Below, piece after piece: positions 51,191-63,660 of a stretch of DNA of 64,000 nt. The notes beneath the pieces were generated by a model. The model did no database searches. It saw only the letters and a program-made list of their open reading frames with translations, and was not told the origin of the DNA. Position numbers and translations under genes: made by a program. Source of the DNA: Aquila chrysaetos chrysaetos (Eukaryota; Chordata; Aves; Accipitriformes; Accipitridae); the NCBI RefSeq assembly GCF_900496995.4, contig NC_044005.1:20527363-20591362 (forward strand), read 5' to 3'. The first letter of the stretch is position 1. The number at the start of each line of letters is the position of its first letter.

Positions 51191-51997
51191 ACTCCAGCTG
51201 AAGGAGAGGGACAAAACCGCAGGAAAACTCTAACCTCAGTGAGACTTTCCCAAGACAAATCCAGCCTTGAAGGGAAAGGGACCTTGTGTTTATGAAGCAG
51301 CCACAGACACATGAGCGATGGTGGCAGCTGCAAAGGGTGCGTGACGTGGCTATAGATGAAAGGCAGGCAAAGGCAGCTCTGAGCGCTGAGATGTGTTCCT
51401 GCCACCTGCGCTGCTGCTGGTGAAGCTGGAGTCTCTGAGTCTTGTACAGACCTTGAGCGCACAGGTTTCCCCTGGGGCGCTCCGAGCCACCAGAGTGATA
51501 ACGATGGAGCGACGTCAGCCACCGTTCAGACCTGCAGTGAGCACCTGAGAGCTGAAGGAGACTGACACGCAAGGCCAAAGGAGTGACTGCATGCAAACCA
51601 GCAGGACTGTGGGTGCAATGGGAAGATACTTGACCAAAAAATGAGCGCTGGGATTTAGCTTTGCTCAGTGTATGCTGACTATGCATACGCGTCCAGGGCA
51701 GTTGAAGCATCTGCACAGGGCCAGCAGATATAACATGGGACCTCTGGAAGACCAATGGGGATCCTCTCAAGCGTCACGGCTGGCACCGGGTTCCTGACTT
51801 TGGGCAATGAGTCCCACTCTATCTTCAAACTGTTGTGTAATTTCCTGCTCTTTCTTATTTCGATGCCATGTTTTATCCAGAGATGGCTGCAGCCTCATAC
51901 TGGATGGACTGAATCCCAACATCTCATATAGACAAGCATTTGCCAAATTTTTCCTTCTCATTTGCTTGCAAGCATTGCAATGCGTCACTCCGCAAAT

Positions 51998-52050
51998 GGG
52001 CCTAATCCTACAAGCACTGACTGCATTGTGAAGGAGCGGTGAGTACTCAC
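51998..52050 (+). repeat. Amniote interspersed-repeat relic, weak
   Basis: GGGCCTAATCCTACAAGCAC (51998-52017) followed by TGACTGCATTGTGAAGGAG resembles a common phrase of old reptile and bird repeats ('gggcccaatcctgcaaacactgac'). The antisense open frame at 51767-52132 runs through it, so that frame is unlikely to be a gene. Confidence 0.35.
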
Positions 52051-55000
52051 CGGATCTTTGGCTCAGGCCCAGCACCTGAGTCACAGAGTTGGTTGGTATC
52101 TCCGTTTGATAATCAGAGTCTCTAGTTTTCACAGAAACAGTTGTTAGAAATATTTGTTTATTATTATTCTCTTATTTATCTGACATTCTTAGCACCTTGT
52201 AATTATCTCATGCTCTATTTATTTATTTCATTTTGCTTTGGTTGTAAGTGTAATTAGCAGCAAAGCTGCTAGCAACACCTGAATGTTTCTGCGGATATTG
52301 GAAAGAATAAAATTCTCTCATTTTCTAAAGAAATGCTGACTGTTGTGTATCTGCTACTACAGATGGCAATATATAACTTGCCAAGAGCACAAGTAACTTA
52401 TTTTTTTTAATTAGTAATTCTAGCATGGGTCAGAGCTGTCATGTCTGACTGACAGATTGTAGCCCATTGCTTTCCAGCAGAGGTTAAGACTGGGCTTCTG
52501 GTGTTTATAGGGGACACCACTTTATGTCTGTCCAAAACTTTTCTCATCTGGGCTTCAAAGCGTCCAATCTGCAGGAACAGTCCAGGGTTCAGATATCCAA
52601 GTGGCCTGCATGCAGGGGCAAAAATGGGAGAGGGTTAGAAATGGTCTGGTCTACAATGATTAAGCAAATATTTCAGACCTAATAGCATCTGTATATAGAG
52701 TTACACCACAAATGCAAATAACTTCGAAGTGAGTTACAGCTCTTTGCATAATAATTACATTTGCACATTGAGGAATAAGGGCATGTTTTCCACCGATAAC
52801 TTTTCAGCAGCTTCCATAAGATTATTATGAATTTCCCTAACAGAGGATTAAGTCAGGTGGAGACACAGATCACAACTGATATTCGTTAGAGCACCTTTTC
52901 TCAATTAAGCGGTTATTCTGAATGGAATCCAGCAGTTATTATGGTGACCAGACAACCATCACAAAGTACATTCAATTACACACTGCCTTGAGTGTGCACA
53001 CATGCTCTCAGTTACCTGCTTGGAGCAACAGCTGGGGGGCTGACCCCAGCTGGTTCCTCAGACATGGAGGCTTGTACTGACACACTAGTGGGTTCAGCAG
53101 GGCCCTTGGGGTCCCTTGTTTCACAAGGTGTGTGTTTAAGCCTGTAGTTTTTGTCTGCTTATAGCAGCCACTGCCTTCTCAGATGTGGTCTTAGTTGTAC
53201 ACCATGGCGGACACTGGTTTGTGCTGGTGGCTTCAGACAGATTCAGCAGCCTTTTTGTGTCATGAGTTTATAAGTTCTTGTGGATTCAACAGTGCCATAA
53301 GTCTGCGGCACTTATCAGCTCTTGGGAGGCTTTCACACATTGCCTCTCTGTGTGAACCTGCCCCTCTTCAGCCTCCTGTTTTCTGGTAACTATTTCTCCA
53401 TCTGTATGCATGGGCACCCACAGAGACCATTCCCACAAACTCAGGCAGAAATGGCTTCTAGAACATGGTAAGGAAAGCAAGGACCAGAAAATGCTAGTTC
53501 CTCCCTCTTGTATATACACTGAAGTCTAGAGCCAGACATCCTCAGCTGGAGAAGGAAATTTGGCTAACCCAGCCTGGGTGGGTACCTAGCTCAGGCGGAA
53601 AGTCAAGCTACTGCAGTTGCAAAGCTTTGGGGCCAGGTTCGACCACCTTGGAGGATGGGTGGGGTCCATCTGCACATCTCCATCTGTCAGACAGCAAAAT
53701 GGAGACAGCAGGACTGGGTGAAATGCTTGGAGGGTCTGCAAGCTCTTCACAATGCATGGGTAACATCTGGCAAGGTACTTATATGGTGTCTTGTTTGGTT
53801 TAGATGAATAAGCTAATTTAAATTTGTCAGTGGCTGCAAAGGGCAGCGCTCAGCCTCTGAGTGAGTTTATTAAAGGAACCTAATGCTTCACCCTAATCTA
53901 GGCTACTGTAAATATTCTTTCCCTTCCTTCATAGCTGTAGTTGATCTATAAGAGTTGCTAGTCATGGTAAGAACCATGCCTGTATACATGCCTACAAAGC
54001 CCTAGAGTTTTCAAATGGGCAAGTGGAGGCTGCCATAATCCAGACATATGAGGAAGTACAGATCTCATTCCTCCCATAATCTCTATATTTCCTTGGGTTT
54101 GCCTGCCTAAAATCAAAATCCTCCTGTTCTCCTAATTGAAGGAGTGTGTTTTGGCAGGGAATATAAATTGCATTTTTAGGTCTTTGGTTGGACAGTCTTA
54201 AAATAACTGTCAGCCTTAGTTCTTTCTGAGACTGGATAGTGTGGATATTTATAGTAAAACTGATTTGATGGGTTAAGACTGAAAAATTAGAATTTATATT
54301 ACATTTCAAAATATTACTGTACAGTTTTGAGATGCTGCCATGGCGACTGCAGGATTACCCTGCTTTACATGCACATTCAGTCACTAGGTCTCCCCGGGCT
54401 TTCAGAGAAATTCAGTATCCTGGGGTTTTTTTTCCTTCTTGTTCCAACTTGTCTGTCTGATGGCTCAAATATTTGCAAGTCCCTGTCAGGGGAGCAGAAA
54501 CCTAGATATGACCTAGCCATGACACTACCAGTTTGATCCCAAGTGCTCCTATTGGGCAAGAAAGAAAGGGGTCTGGACTCACACCCCCCCTCTGACTCCA
54601 GTACAGATCATGGGCACTCAGTTTCTTAAATAACACAGATAAGAAGAGCCAGTTTACATATTTAATAGTGGGAATATTGCACCTGAGGCTTCCCCTTAAT
54701 CTTCCTTTTAAACTCTCTAACTTGGCTATCCATGACCCACAGAAGGATGGGCATACACAGCTGTCAGCCCGTAACCTTCAGGCCAGACATCTCAGTTCAC
54801 TTCTGTCTCTCTCTGGCCACAATCCTCTTCCAGCTTCCAACTATGATGCTCCAACTCACTCGTCAATGGAAAGTAGTCGTCAGAGCCGTTACAGTAGCCT
54901 AACGCTAGCTCTGCAATGGCTTTCTGGCTTGGTCCTCACTCTGCTCCAGACCTAATGGTCGTGATTAGGAGGAAATACTGACATCCTCTCATGACCCCAG

Positions 55001-55840
55001 AGCACAAAACCAAGGCTGGCAGCAGAGAGCTTCACTGCAAGTCATGCACACCGGCTAGAGAGGCACATGCACGGGGCCTGAGAACAGCAGGAGCAACCTC
55101 TTTGTATTTTCCAATATCTAGCCCATTTTTATCCAAGCCACAAGTCCATTCTCTAGCCTGCACTCACCTGGCAAGATGTTCGGTCTTTCTCAGGGGATGT
55201 GATGGAGTTACAACACAGAAATGGAGCCTTTCTAACAGATGCTCAAATACAATGAGGAAATAGGCAATCCTATGGCCCAGTATAAGATGAGTTTTTGCTT
55301 TCCACCTTGAATTTCATTTGACTCCTGTAATGTGCAGTGTGCTTCCTCTTGTTCTTTTATTGCCTGAGCCTTCATTATAGCAGAATATTATTGATGCAGT
55401 TATTAATAAAGTGGCCTTATAAAATATCTGTCCTGTTACCATGCTGGTCCCAGTGGGCAGCAGCCATACGATCTCCTCTCCAATATACTTCCAAGCAGCT
55501 CAAAGCATATGAAGCAAGACTTGCAATTGATGCTGTCAGGCAACTCTGCTGAGCAGACACTGAGTTGAGATGACAACATCAAGGCTTTTGAAAAAAGAAA
55601 AGGACTAAAAATGTCTGAACCAAGTAACTAGGGGTTTTAATTCAGTGGACAGGTTTGGGGAGGCCACTAGCCTGACCACATAAGACCCATAACAATACCT
55701 GACATTTGTTACTCCTCACATAGTTTCTTCCTCTGTACCAAAACCAGACATCCATAAAATATCTAAAGTGAGGCACATTTTTGTTCTTAAATAAAATAAT
55801 ACACTGGCAGCATTTGCAATCCAATATCTTCACGTGAAGT

Positions 55841-55884
55841 CCACTAACATCAATGAAGTCAGAAAGGATTTGGGTCAGGCCCTG
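55841..55884 (+). repeat. Amniote interspersed-repeat relic, weak
   Basis: ATCAATGAAGTCAGAAAGGA followed by TTTGGGTCAGGCCCTG is close to the 'attgacttcagtgg...gggtcaggccc' phrase of old amniote repeats. Short and decayed. Confidence 0.3.
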
Positions 55885-57674
55885 ATTTTTTTCCCACTTC
55901 AATACCCATATTATCATTAGAGAATAATAAATTTTATGGAGTCTGGTAATAGCCTTATAATGATCAGGGCAGGTGCAATCTTCTCTGTTACCTCTTTGAA
56001 CAACATTTACCCTTGATTTCTGGCAAGGTCTTACACACCATCAAACAAGAATAAGACATAACAAAACCTGTACAACCTGAAAGTTATTGAACTACAAAAC
56101 TATACAATAATCTAAATCAGTGGGAGCATGGCTGTAATGCTGCTGATGACCTCAAAGGAGATTGGGTTAATCACCTAGAGTTCATTAACTCAAAGAGTTT
56201 CCCAAACTTTTTATTTTTGAAAGGTGCCTTCTTAGCACAGTTCTCACAAAATTTATTTCCTGCAATGGTTTAACATTATGATTTAAGAAGTTAGTGCAGA
56301 ACTCTCGATACCTGTGGAGAGTCATGAGGCTTCTGTTTTTATACTTGCCGCTTGAATATTGCTGTGGAGGAATATAACTATTTAATTCGGTGGGAATGGC
56401 CTGGCACACACTGAATGGCTTCTCACACTCACTGCTGTGTTGTCTCTGAAGCACTCCACTGAGTGTCAGCTATCAACAGACAGCATGAGTTTCTAATGTA
56501 ATGGCAGTGGAGGTGCCCTGTAAGAAAACCCTTTCCCCAGGCTCGCACAAAGAGAACAATTTGCTATTAAATGCAAATGCTTCAGAGCATGGGTCACTTG
56601 CCTAACTGCACATAACAAAGAGGATTTAATAACCTCAGCAGTTGCTGCCCAAGCATCCAATGTACATCTCTGCAGTGGGGAGAAGCAATGCTGTGTCAGT
56701 TCCTCCCAAGCTACATCACATCACGTCATGCAGCACACGCTCATGTGACCTAATGCAGTAGGTAATAGGATCTGTGCCATCTTACTGAATAGAAGGAAAA
56801 CATTTTTTCTTTCATGCAGACTACTTTAAAACATTGAATACTGCTGTCTTGTTGGGCATGTTTCTGAATGCTTTTGTGGCCAAATAAAACAGTCATGCCT
56901 TGTCTGTATGTGTGCTTTGTTTCCAAAAAAGAGAAGCAGCTGGCAATTACTGCTGTCGCACTGGAGATCATCACCTGCATTCATAGGGTCAGTTGTCCAA
57001 AGGCCAGTATTTATAGTTTTGTCTGGAACTCCTAGATTAGAACTGTGCCACCAAGAGACACCTCATGAATCACCACATGAGCAATTTTGAGCAATCACAT
57101 AATAATCTCTTCTTTCCTCATCCCTAGCCTGTGGATCTGTCAGGGACATGAGATAGGAATCCCAGCGTATTCAATTGCATCTTGTGGATGAAAGTCCCAA
57201 AGGAACCATCTGCTACAGCACAGCCAGGAGATGGAAGCTCTTGCTGCCTGGGTGTCCCATGCACCTATGTTACTTTTGAACTAGGACTGCAGAACAGGCA
57301 CCTTTAATATCCTTGAAGAGTGAAATTATGAAAATGTGGAATTACGTCCTACTTGTATGCTAACACTTTCTTCAGTATAGCAATCTGGAGTACAGTTAAA
57401 TTCTGGCAAGCATGGAGTACCTGGGCTTCCAGCTTTTGGGGATGTTGTTCCATTGCTGAACCACAGCTGCACTGTATACACATTATCCTACTGACACAGA
57501 ACAACTTAATAGCCCTACTGCAATGGGATTTCATAAACCATTTTCAGTAACCATCCACATAACTTCAGTAGTCATAAACAAAAGCAATACCTGAGGAAAA
57601 AATCTACTTCTAGCTGGTTCTAGCCAGAAGGAGGAGCACACTGAGGAGTATTCAGAGTGTGAATGCAACGCAAC

Positions 57675-57707
57675 GCTCTCCATCCCTCCCCATCCCTCCC
57701 TCCCTCA
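57675..57707 (+). repeat. Pyrimidine tract (CCTCCCAT)n-like
   Basis: About 33 nt of nearly pure C/T made of CATCCCTCCC repeats. It can form triplex (H-) DNA in principle. Low complexity. Confidence 0.85.
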
Positions 57708-58640
57708 ACCACCCTTCTGCCCTTTGTAAAACCTCTGACACCCCACGTGCGCCCATCTCTGCTGTCTTGCAGCTACTGCCAAGCACCCGTGCTGGTCTGG
57801 CGGGGGGTAGCAGCTTCTCACCCCCAACACTGTGGACAGCATAAAAAAATTCCTCTTGCTTCCAGATCCATAAAGGCTTTCCTGGTGAAATCAATCAATG
57901 CCCATTGACCTCAAGTTTCCTACAGACCCAGGGCTTCTGGCTCAGGTGGGTGTTGCGTTTTTGGTGGGTATGGTCCCAGACTGGGTTTTGGACTCTGGGA
58001 ACAGCTCAGAGAGAATTGGCTGTATTTGGATTTCCATGTCTCTGGTGGAGATGCAGCATTTAAGCATTAATTTGTTCTGCATGAATTTGCACAGGAGGCA
58101 AACACAGAGGTCAGACTCTGCGACGTTGAATCATGAGGGCCTTTTAGTTCTGCCTGCCTGCCTGCTGATCAAGGTTAATAAGAGCTGGCAAGCTCCAGAG
58201 GCCCAGTTACACTGATTGCTTTAAAATCTTTCAAAGGCCACATTGACTATCATGAGTAGAATCAACTGTGCTGGTCTCACTGGAGTTATGTTTGCTTGCC
58301 CCAATTGTCAGTTTATCTGTTAAACAGATGAACCTGCTGCTGAAATAAACCATCTTTCTTAGGTCAATATTGATTTAAGCTGAAACTGCATTGAAATGGG
58401 GATTGGAAGCATTTGAATAAATGGACCAATAGAACACCTACTTGCATTGCAGTTTCTATATTGCACCTTCAACATCCGCAGTGCAAAGAAAGTTTTAGGA
58501 TTGAATTCTCAATCACTCATTCTGCTGTAGCTGACACCAGACACCCCCGTTCTTTTCACACTAGAGATGTTGCCAAAAAAATCTATCATTAAACAGAATT
58601 CTTGCTCCATCAAATAAGTTTACGGAGCACCTTCAGTTTG

Positions 58641-58717
58641 GCTCAGAGATGGAACCCTGTGCTTCACACGTGAGCTGAACTGCTCGAGTCTGCATTACTG
58701 AGCTACAGCCCGAGGCC
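58641..58717 (-). repeat. tRNA-like relic (tRNA pseudogene or SINE head)
   Basis: On the minus strand an A-box-like TAGCTCAGTAA (58705-58695; consensus TRGCNNAGYNGG) is followed, at roughly tRNA distance, by a B-box-like GGTTCCATCTC (consensus GGTTCGANTCC, about 8 of 11). The 5' end GGCCTCGG and 3' end CTGAGCC can pair partially, like an acceptor stem, and an internal GAGC/GCTC could be an anticodon-stem remnant. The A-to-B spacing is about 6 nt longer than in a plain tRNA, and the anticodon loop is not regular. It is therefore not a working tRNA. A decayed tRNA copy or the head of a tRNA-derived SINE fits best. Confidence 0.5.
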
Positions 58718-60220
58718 CATTTTCTCACAAGAATGAAGGCAGCATTCAAGTTCAAGAGCACAGCCCCACAACCATTGCCTACGCCCTACACACTGAAAAT
58801 TCACAAGCCCCTAAGCTCTTGCTGCTAAAGTTCTTGGTGATCTGCTACTGCCCATGCCTGAAATAGCCTCCTTATTGCATGCTTGGATGTCTCCATGCTT
58901 ATCTCGCATCTGCACTTTGATTAGAAATCAGAATCTCTTCAGCTTAATCCTCCACGCACCATGCAAGCATAGTCTGGCATAGCTAGCACAGATAACTGCT
59001 GTCCTGCGTTCAGGATAAAATTTAAAAGTGATTTCATTTCAAACCAGTAACAGTGCTGCTGAGGGAAGAATGGGGAAGCGCATCCACTTTTTCTAGACTG
59101 TAAAGATGAATGTAGTATTGTCTGTGCTTTAAAAGAGCAAGTCTGCTGCCTCTTCTGAAAAAGATGGCTCAGATGTTTAAGTCCAAAGTGGGTACTGAGC
59201 TTTGAATACCAGGCTTACGTAGGCACCAATCTCAGGTTACAGAGAAATGCCTGCATTCAGGGGTGAAAGCAGGATTTCTAACACCTCTTCTCAACATTTC
59301 TGCCTCAGAAGACTCCCTCCTCAGCCGGCTGTCTGGCAGGAATCCTGTTTGGAGGTGGTTCACAGTCCCAGCGCACCTCAGCAGAGCCTATCTACGTAAC
59401 GCCAGTCAGGTCCTGCATCCAGAGGACGGGGAAGATGGCAGCAAAAATACCAGGTGGGAATTCCCAACAGAATGCACAAGGGCCAGCTGCCCTCATCCTG
59501 ACACCAAGGCAGGGCAGGAGGATAATCCTCTGGGCTACGCGAGGCAATGAGGCGTATTTTCACCTGCTGGGCAGAAGTAGCAGCACCAAGTGACTGCAGA
59601 GCGGCGATGCTCTGGACGAGAGGGTTCACGCTGCTGGGTTAGCTGCTCAGCATTAGCCTGTCCTCTCAGCCCGGACACTGGGCTGCCTTCTGGTGATCCC
59701 GTACCGATCTAAAAGAAGGCATATGTAACCCAAATTATTTCATGGCCAAGCATTCGCAAACACTGCCATCGCAGCAAAGGCTCTGGGCGATGTTACGTTA
59801 ACGAGAGTCCGTGCGGGAGGGAACTGGGTACCGCTCTGCACTCAGTGCTAATGCAGTTGGTTAAGCATAATCCAGCTGAAGGTCTTTTCAGTGCAGCAGA
59901 GTTCAGTGGAGGACTAGCTGAGTGTGCTGGTTCAGAGGGCACTAATGCAATTGTGTGATTAATTTACGTCTGTGCTTTTGTTCGCTTTGAAGGCTGTGTT
60001 CGGTGGAGATGGGCAGCGTGATGCGGTCAGTCACTCCTACAGTGCTTGCTGTCCTCTGACAAAGACGACTGCTGGCCTCTGAGAGCTGTCTCCTTCAGAG
60101 CAAGGATGAGTCACTGCCCCTGGGTAAATAGTGAATGCTATGATGACACTCACAATTGAAAACAGTGAGGTGGAACAAACAAGGTAATTTCCTAATAAAT
60201 ATTTATTTCAAGGAAACATA

Positions 60221-60260
60221 TTGGGCTTAATCCTTCTTCCACTGATGTTAATGAAAGTTA
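60221..60260 (+). repeat. Amniote interspersed-repeat relic, weak
   Basis: TTGGGCTTAATCCTTCTTCC followed by ACTGATGTTAATGAAAGTTA closely follows the phrase 'gggcttaatcctgctcccactgaagtcaatgggagtt' seen in old amniote repeats. Confidence 0.35.
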
Positions 60261-60476
60261 TGCATTGACAAAAGGCATTGCAGCATTTGTAATGTATTTT
60301 GACATCTGTGGGTGAAAGTTTCTAAATAATAGCTAAGGATTATGTATTCCTCAGTGGGAACATGAGCTAGCCCACTGGATAAATTAATAAACACATTGTT
60401 ATGTAAGTATGGTAAATGCTTCCGATGCTTCATGCTTAAACTTGACCTGTTGACAAAAGGAAGCTGAGGATTTGGT

Positions 60477-60497
60477 TTATTTTATTTTATTTTATTA
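60477..60497 (+). repeat. (TTTTA)4 microsatellite
   Basis: Four pentanucleotide units in tandem. Confidence 0.9.
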
Positions 60498-61655
60498 AAA
60501 TTTCATACCTGTAACGCTTGCTTGAAAAATCTCCAAGTGCTTTCAGTTTTAAGACATTAAATCTCCAAACATAGACAGATGTTTCACCTCTGCTTCACAG
60601 GTAGCAAAGCTGAGGTATGCAAAAGATCACTGAGACTTTAATGTCATGGGATCTGTGAACAAAAGGCTGCACCTCTGTTCATTACAAAGATACAGGAAGA
60701 GATATTTAATGATTCTTGTCATGCAAAAACCTCAAAATAGCCTCATTTTGAAAAGAAAGGCACCTTCCTGGTGTAAAAATGTCAGAAAGCAGACGTTCTT
60801 TGGGTTTAGATATTTAATAATAGCCAAGAAAATTTACCATGCACTCATTGTGGTGTATCTTATATTCTACCCTAAGTCTTACCATGAACGCTACAAGTGT
60901 GGAAGACCCCAGATGGCTTGCTTTGCTGTGTGGGATGCATGTTCCTGTCTCTGGGAGTTTCGCCATTAATTTCTCAAAGCTTCTTAAGAAGTTGTTCTCA
61001 CTTCTCTACCCAGCTGAGTTTGCCATTGGAGATGCCGTGCAGCATTGCTGGTGGGTGCTAAAGCCTGTCCTTGCACTCCAGCCCCAACGCTGCAAGTCTG
61101 CTAAGTGCCACTGTAATTAAGCCAAAGACCTTTCTTTCATCTAGATCCCTGAACTTATTTTAAGCATTTGTACAGTGGTCCTCACTGTGGTACTGGAGGA
61201 TCATTTAAATACCAAACTTGATCTCAAAACTGAAATGTCTAGCACCTAAAAGTGATATCTAGTGCTAACACAAACTTGAAATCTGCTTTCAAGCATTAGA
61301 CTATGTGGTACATAAGTGATTGGTGTTTGCTACTAAGTGCTAGACAGCCTAGTATGGAGTATTTATAACAAGATACAAAATATATCATGGAAGTGGTTCT
61401 TTTTTCCAGGTGCAGCCTACATCCTTCCTGTAAAGGAAGCCCATAGAAATGACCAAGAGTAAAATTAGTTATCACCAGCCAACTTTCAGTGCTTCTGGCT
61501 TAGTCTGGTATTGTATTTTCTGCACCTCCAGCATCGACAATTATTCTTCTGGACTTGGACAAAGTAAAGAGTAAAATATCACTTTCCAGTGGATGATAGT
61601 TTCCTTCAGAGCTGAAGAGGGTATTGGTTTTGGGGTGGTTTTGTTTGGGTTTTTG

Positions 61656-61673
61656 TTTTTTTTTTTTTTTTTT
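61656..61673 (+). repeat. T18 run
   Basis: A homopolymer preceded by a G/T-rich stretch (61621-61655). The minus strand reads as poly(A), but no retroposon body is recognised. Confidence 0.9.
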
Positions 61674-61935
61674 AGATTTTTCCTTCAAATTTAGTGATTT
61701 GTACCTGAAAGATTTTAGTACCCTGCCTTCTGTTTCTGGAGCCCTGATCTGCAAAGACTACTTTGATATCTATGCAATAAGATGTCAGGCTCTTTAAAGG
61801 CCTTTTTCATAATGACATTATACAGATTGGATGTCCTGCCTTTCAGATGTTTGACTGGCAGCTTCCACTAAGGGGAAAACAAGGGATGCAACATCAAGTC
61901 ACAGAAGGATGTAAATAAGAAAACAAACAGGCAAG

Positions 61936-61965
<30 letters not shown>
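61936..61965 (+). repeat. A30 run
   Basis: Thirty uninterrupted A, about 260 bp from the T18 run and in the opposite A/T sense. No gene body, AATAAA signal or target-site duplication is evident. Confidence 0.9.
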
Positions 61966-61968
<3 letters not shown>

Positions 61969-63424
61969 AGGAAACCTTGTGATATTTCCTGTCATCCTGC
62001 TTTCTGTTCTACCTGAAATTTGTTACTGTTTTCCTGTGGGAATGAGGTTTGGCATGATTGTGCTGCCTATCTGTATGTCTTTCGGTATGCCTTCCAATTT
62101 CAGTGACATTTGGCAGAGAGGTAATGGTCTGAAGGAGATGATGTTTTCACAATTCTCATAAACACAGGTCGTTCTGTGCAGGAGGCTGACTCTAAGTGCA
62201 CTGAGTGGGAAGGAGCTGGGGTGGGAATCTCATGCACTATTAGACAGCAGAGAATTCAAGTGATAAAGTCTTTTTATGTCTGCCAATCATAGATAAAACT
62301 CAAGAATTTATAACTTCTGCTATACAAAAACAGTCACCTCAGAAAAATATCCTTGGGAAATCAGGTGCCTAGTGCTGGTGCTCAGGGATCTGCTTGTTCC
62401 CTGCCTTTTTGAAATGTTTTATCCACTTAGATGACTCATGGGGACAAGGACCGTCTCTTAATAGACGTCCGTCCCTAGCACAGTGAGTACGAATCTCAGC
62501 TGAGTCAAGGGCTCTTCCACAGCAAAGGCAATTATGCACTGATGGAGCCTGCTTGCTATGAAACAATAATACTCAAATCAATCAGGTCAATCACTAATCT
62601 TCCTTTTCTTCTCTTAGATACAGATAATGGGGATTCTGCCTTCCATTACTCCTCTGGTATTAGTAAGAAGAATAATTTATTACCACAGGAAATGAAAAAG
62701 CCAAAGACGAGACTGAAACTCATTCCAATATAGTGGAGACTTTGATTCCTCTTTAAGTCTCTCATACCAGAGACTTCAGGCACAAAGAAAGGGTGAAGTC
62801 AGTGTCATGGGCTGGCAGTTCTAGCTTGCACTGCATTTGCTTGGAGGTAAGGGAGTAGAAGAACCAAGGCTGTAAGAAAACCAGGCATTTCTCTGTTCTC
62901 TCTTTACAGGAGAGGGGCATGCACTTCCAAATGCATCTTGTCTTCATTCATCCCACCAGCATGACCATTGGTGTCAAAAGCTTTTCTTGTCAAGTTTTTA
63001 TGTGCCAAGAGAGGGTCTGGCTGCTGGAGCAGCATCAGCAGCCACCGTCGCAGGCAGCACAGCTGGGGATGCCTCCTGGAGGTCACAGCCTGTGGGTTGC
63101 TGCAGAGAGCCTAGGCCCAGCTGCTGGTTTTTTTCTTAGCTTTTAAACAGATACTCTGTTTGGTGTGGGGTGTTTCTCTCTGGACTCAAATACAGCAGAG
63201 AGCAGCGCTTCCCTCCTCATGGCACAGCAGCTAGCATGCAGCTTGCTTGCCTGCATCACGCTCTCTTTCTTCCTTTGCAAAATAATTGCAGACAGAAAGC
63301 AATTAATTAAGCAATATTGTCAGTAGGATGATCTCTGTGCTACTGACCTTTTCCCAGTCCTGGGAGGCCAAACAGGCCTTTTGTCTCCTGCTCAGCCCTG
63401 CCAAACACATCTGCCTGTGTGAGA

Positions 63425-63660
63425 CCAGCCTCTCGTCACCCCAGCCCGCGATGCTCCTCTGCCAGTGTTACCTCCCTTTCTCTCCATTTCCCTCCTCCGC
63501 GTCCGCCCCTCTCTCACTGGCTCCTTTCCCCACACAAGCCCCAGCGGGTCTCCGCACCCCACGCTCCGGCTCTCCCCTTCGCGGCGCAGCTCCCACTTAG
63601 CCCCTTTTCCAGCCGGACGGGTGCTCAGCCTGCCGGCTGCGGTGACCTTTCAAGCGCATG
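63425..63660. promoter_or_regulatory. Weak G+C/CpG-rich block
   Basis: A pyrimidine-rich, G+C-rich block with a moderate number of CpG (for example CTCCGCGTCCG and TTCGCGGCGC). It falls short of the two clear islands. It could be a small regulatory island near a transcript that starts off the right edge. Three overlapping plus-strand frames across it are composition effects. Confidence 0.35.

Larger units (their letters stand above)
52150..58640. other. Long non-coding stretch
   Basis: No gene is recognised. Open frames of 60-105 codons have no domains. Non-repetitive A+T-rich blocks at about 52160-52400 and 52790-52990 carry TAATTA-type motifs, and the first also carries a small perfect hairpin (TAGCAGC-AAA-GCTGCTA, 52255-52271). 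They may be conserved non-coding elements. A pyrimidine tract is at 57675-57707. Confidence 0.55.
58718..63424. other. Non-coding stretch
   Basis: No gene is recognised. It contains a repeat relic near 60221-60260, a pentanucleotide repeat, and poly(T) and poly(A) tracts. Open frames reach 107 codons at most and have no domains. Confidence 0.6.

Noticed and set aside
51028..51770. Minus-strand frames of 164 and 193 codons
   Set aside because: They overlap in different frames across a G+C-rich patch. No domains, no consistent splice signals, and many scattered Cys/His/Ser residues without pattern.
51767..52132. 121-codon minus-strand frame
   Set aside because: It covers an interspersed-repeat-like relic in antisense and shows no domain.
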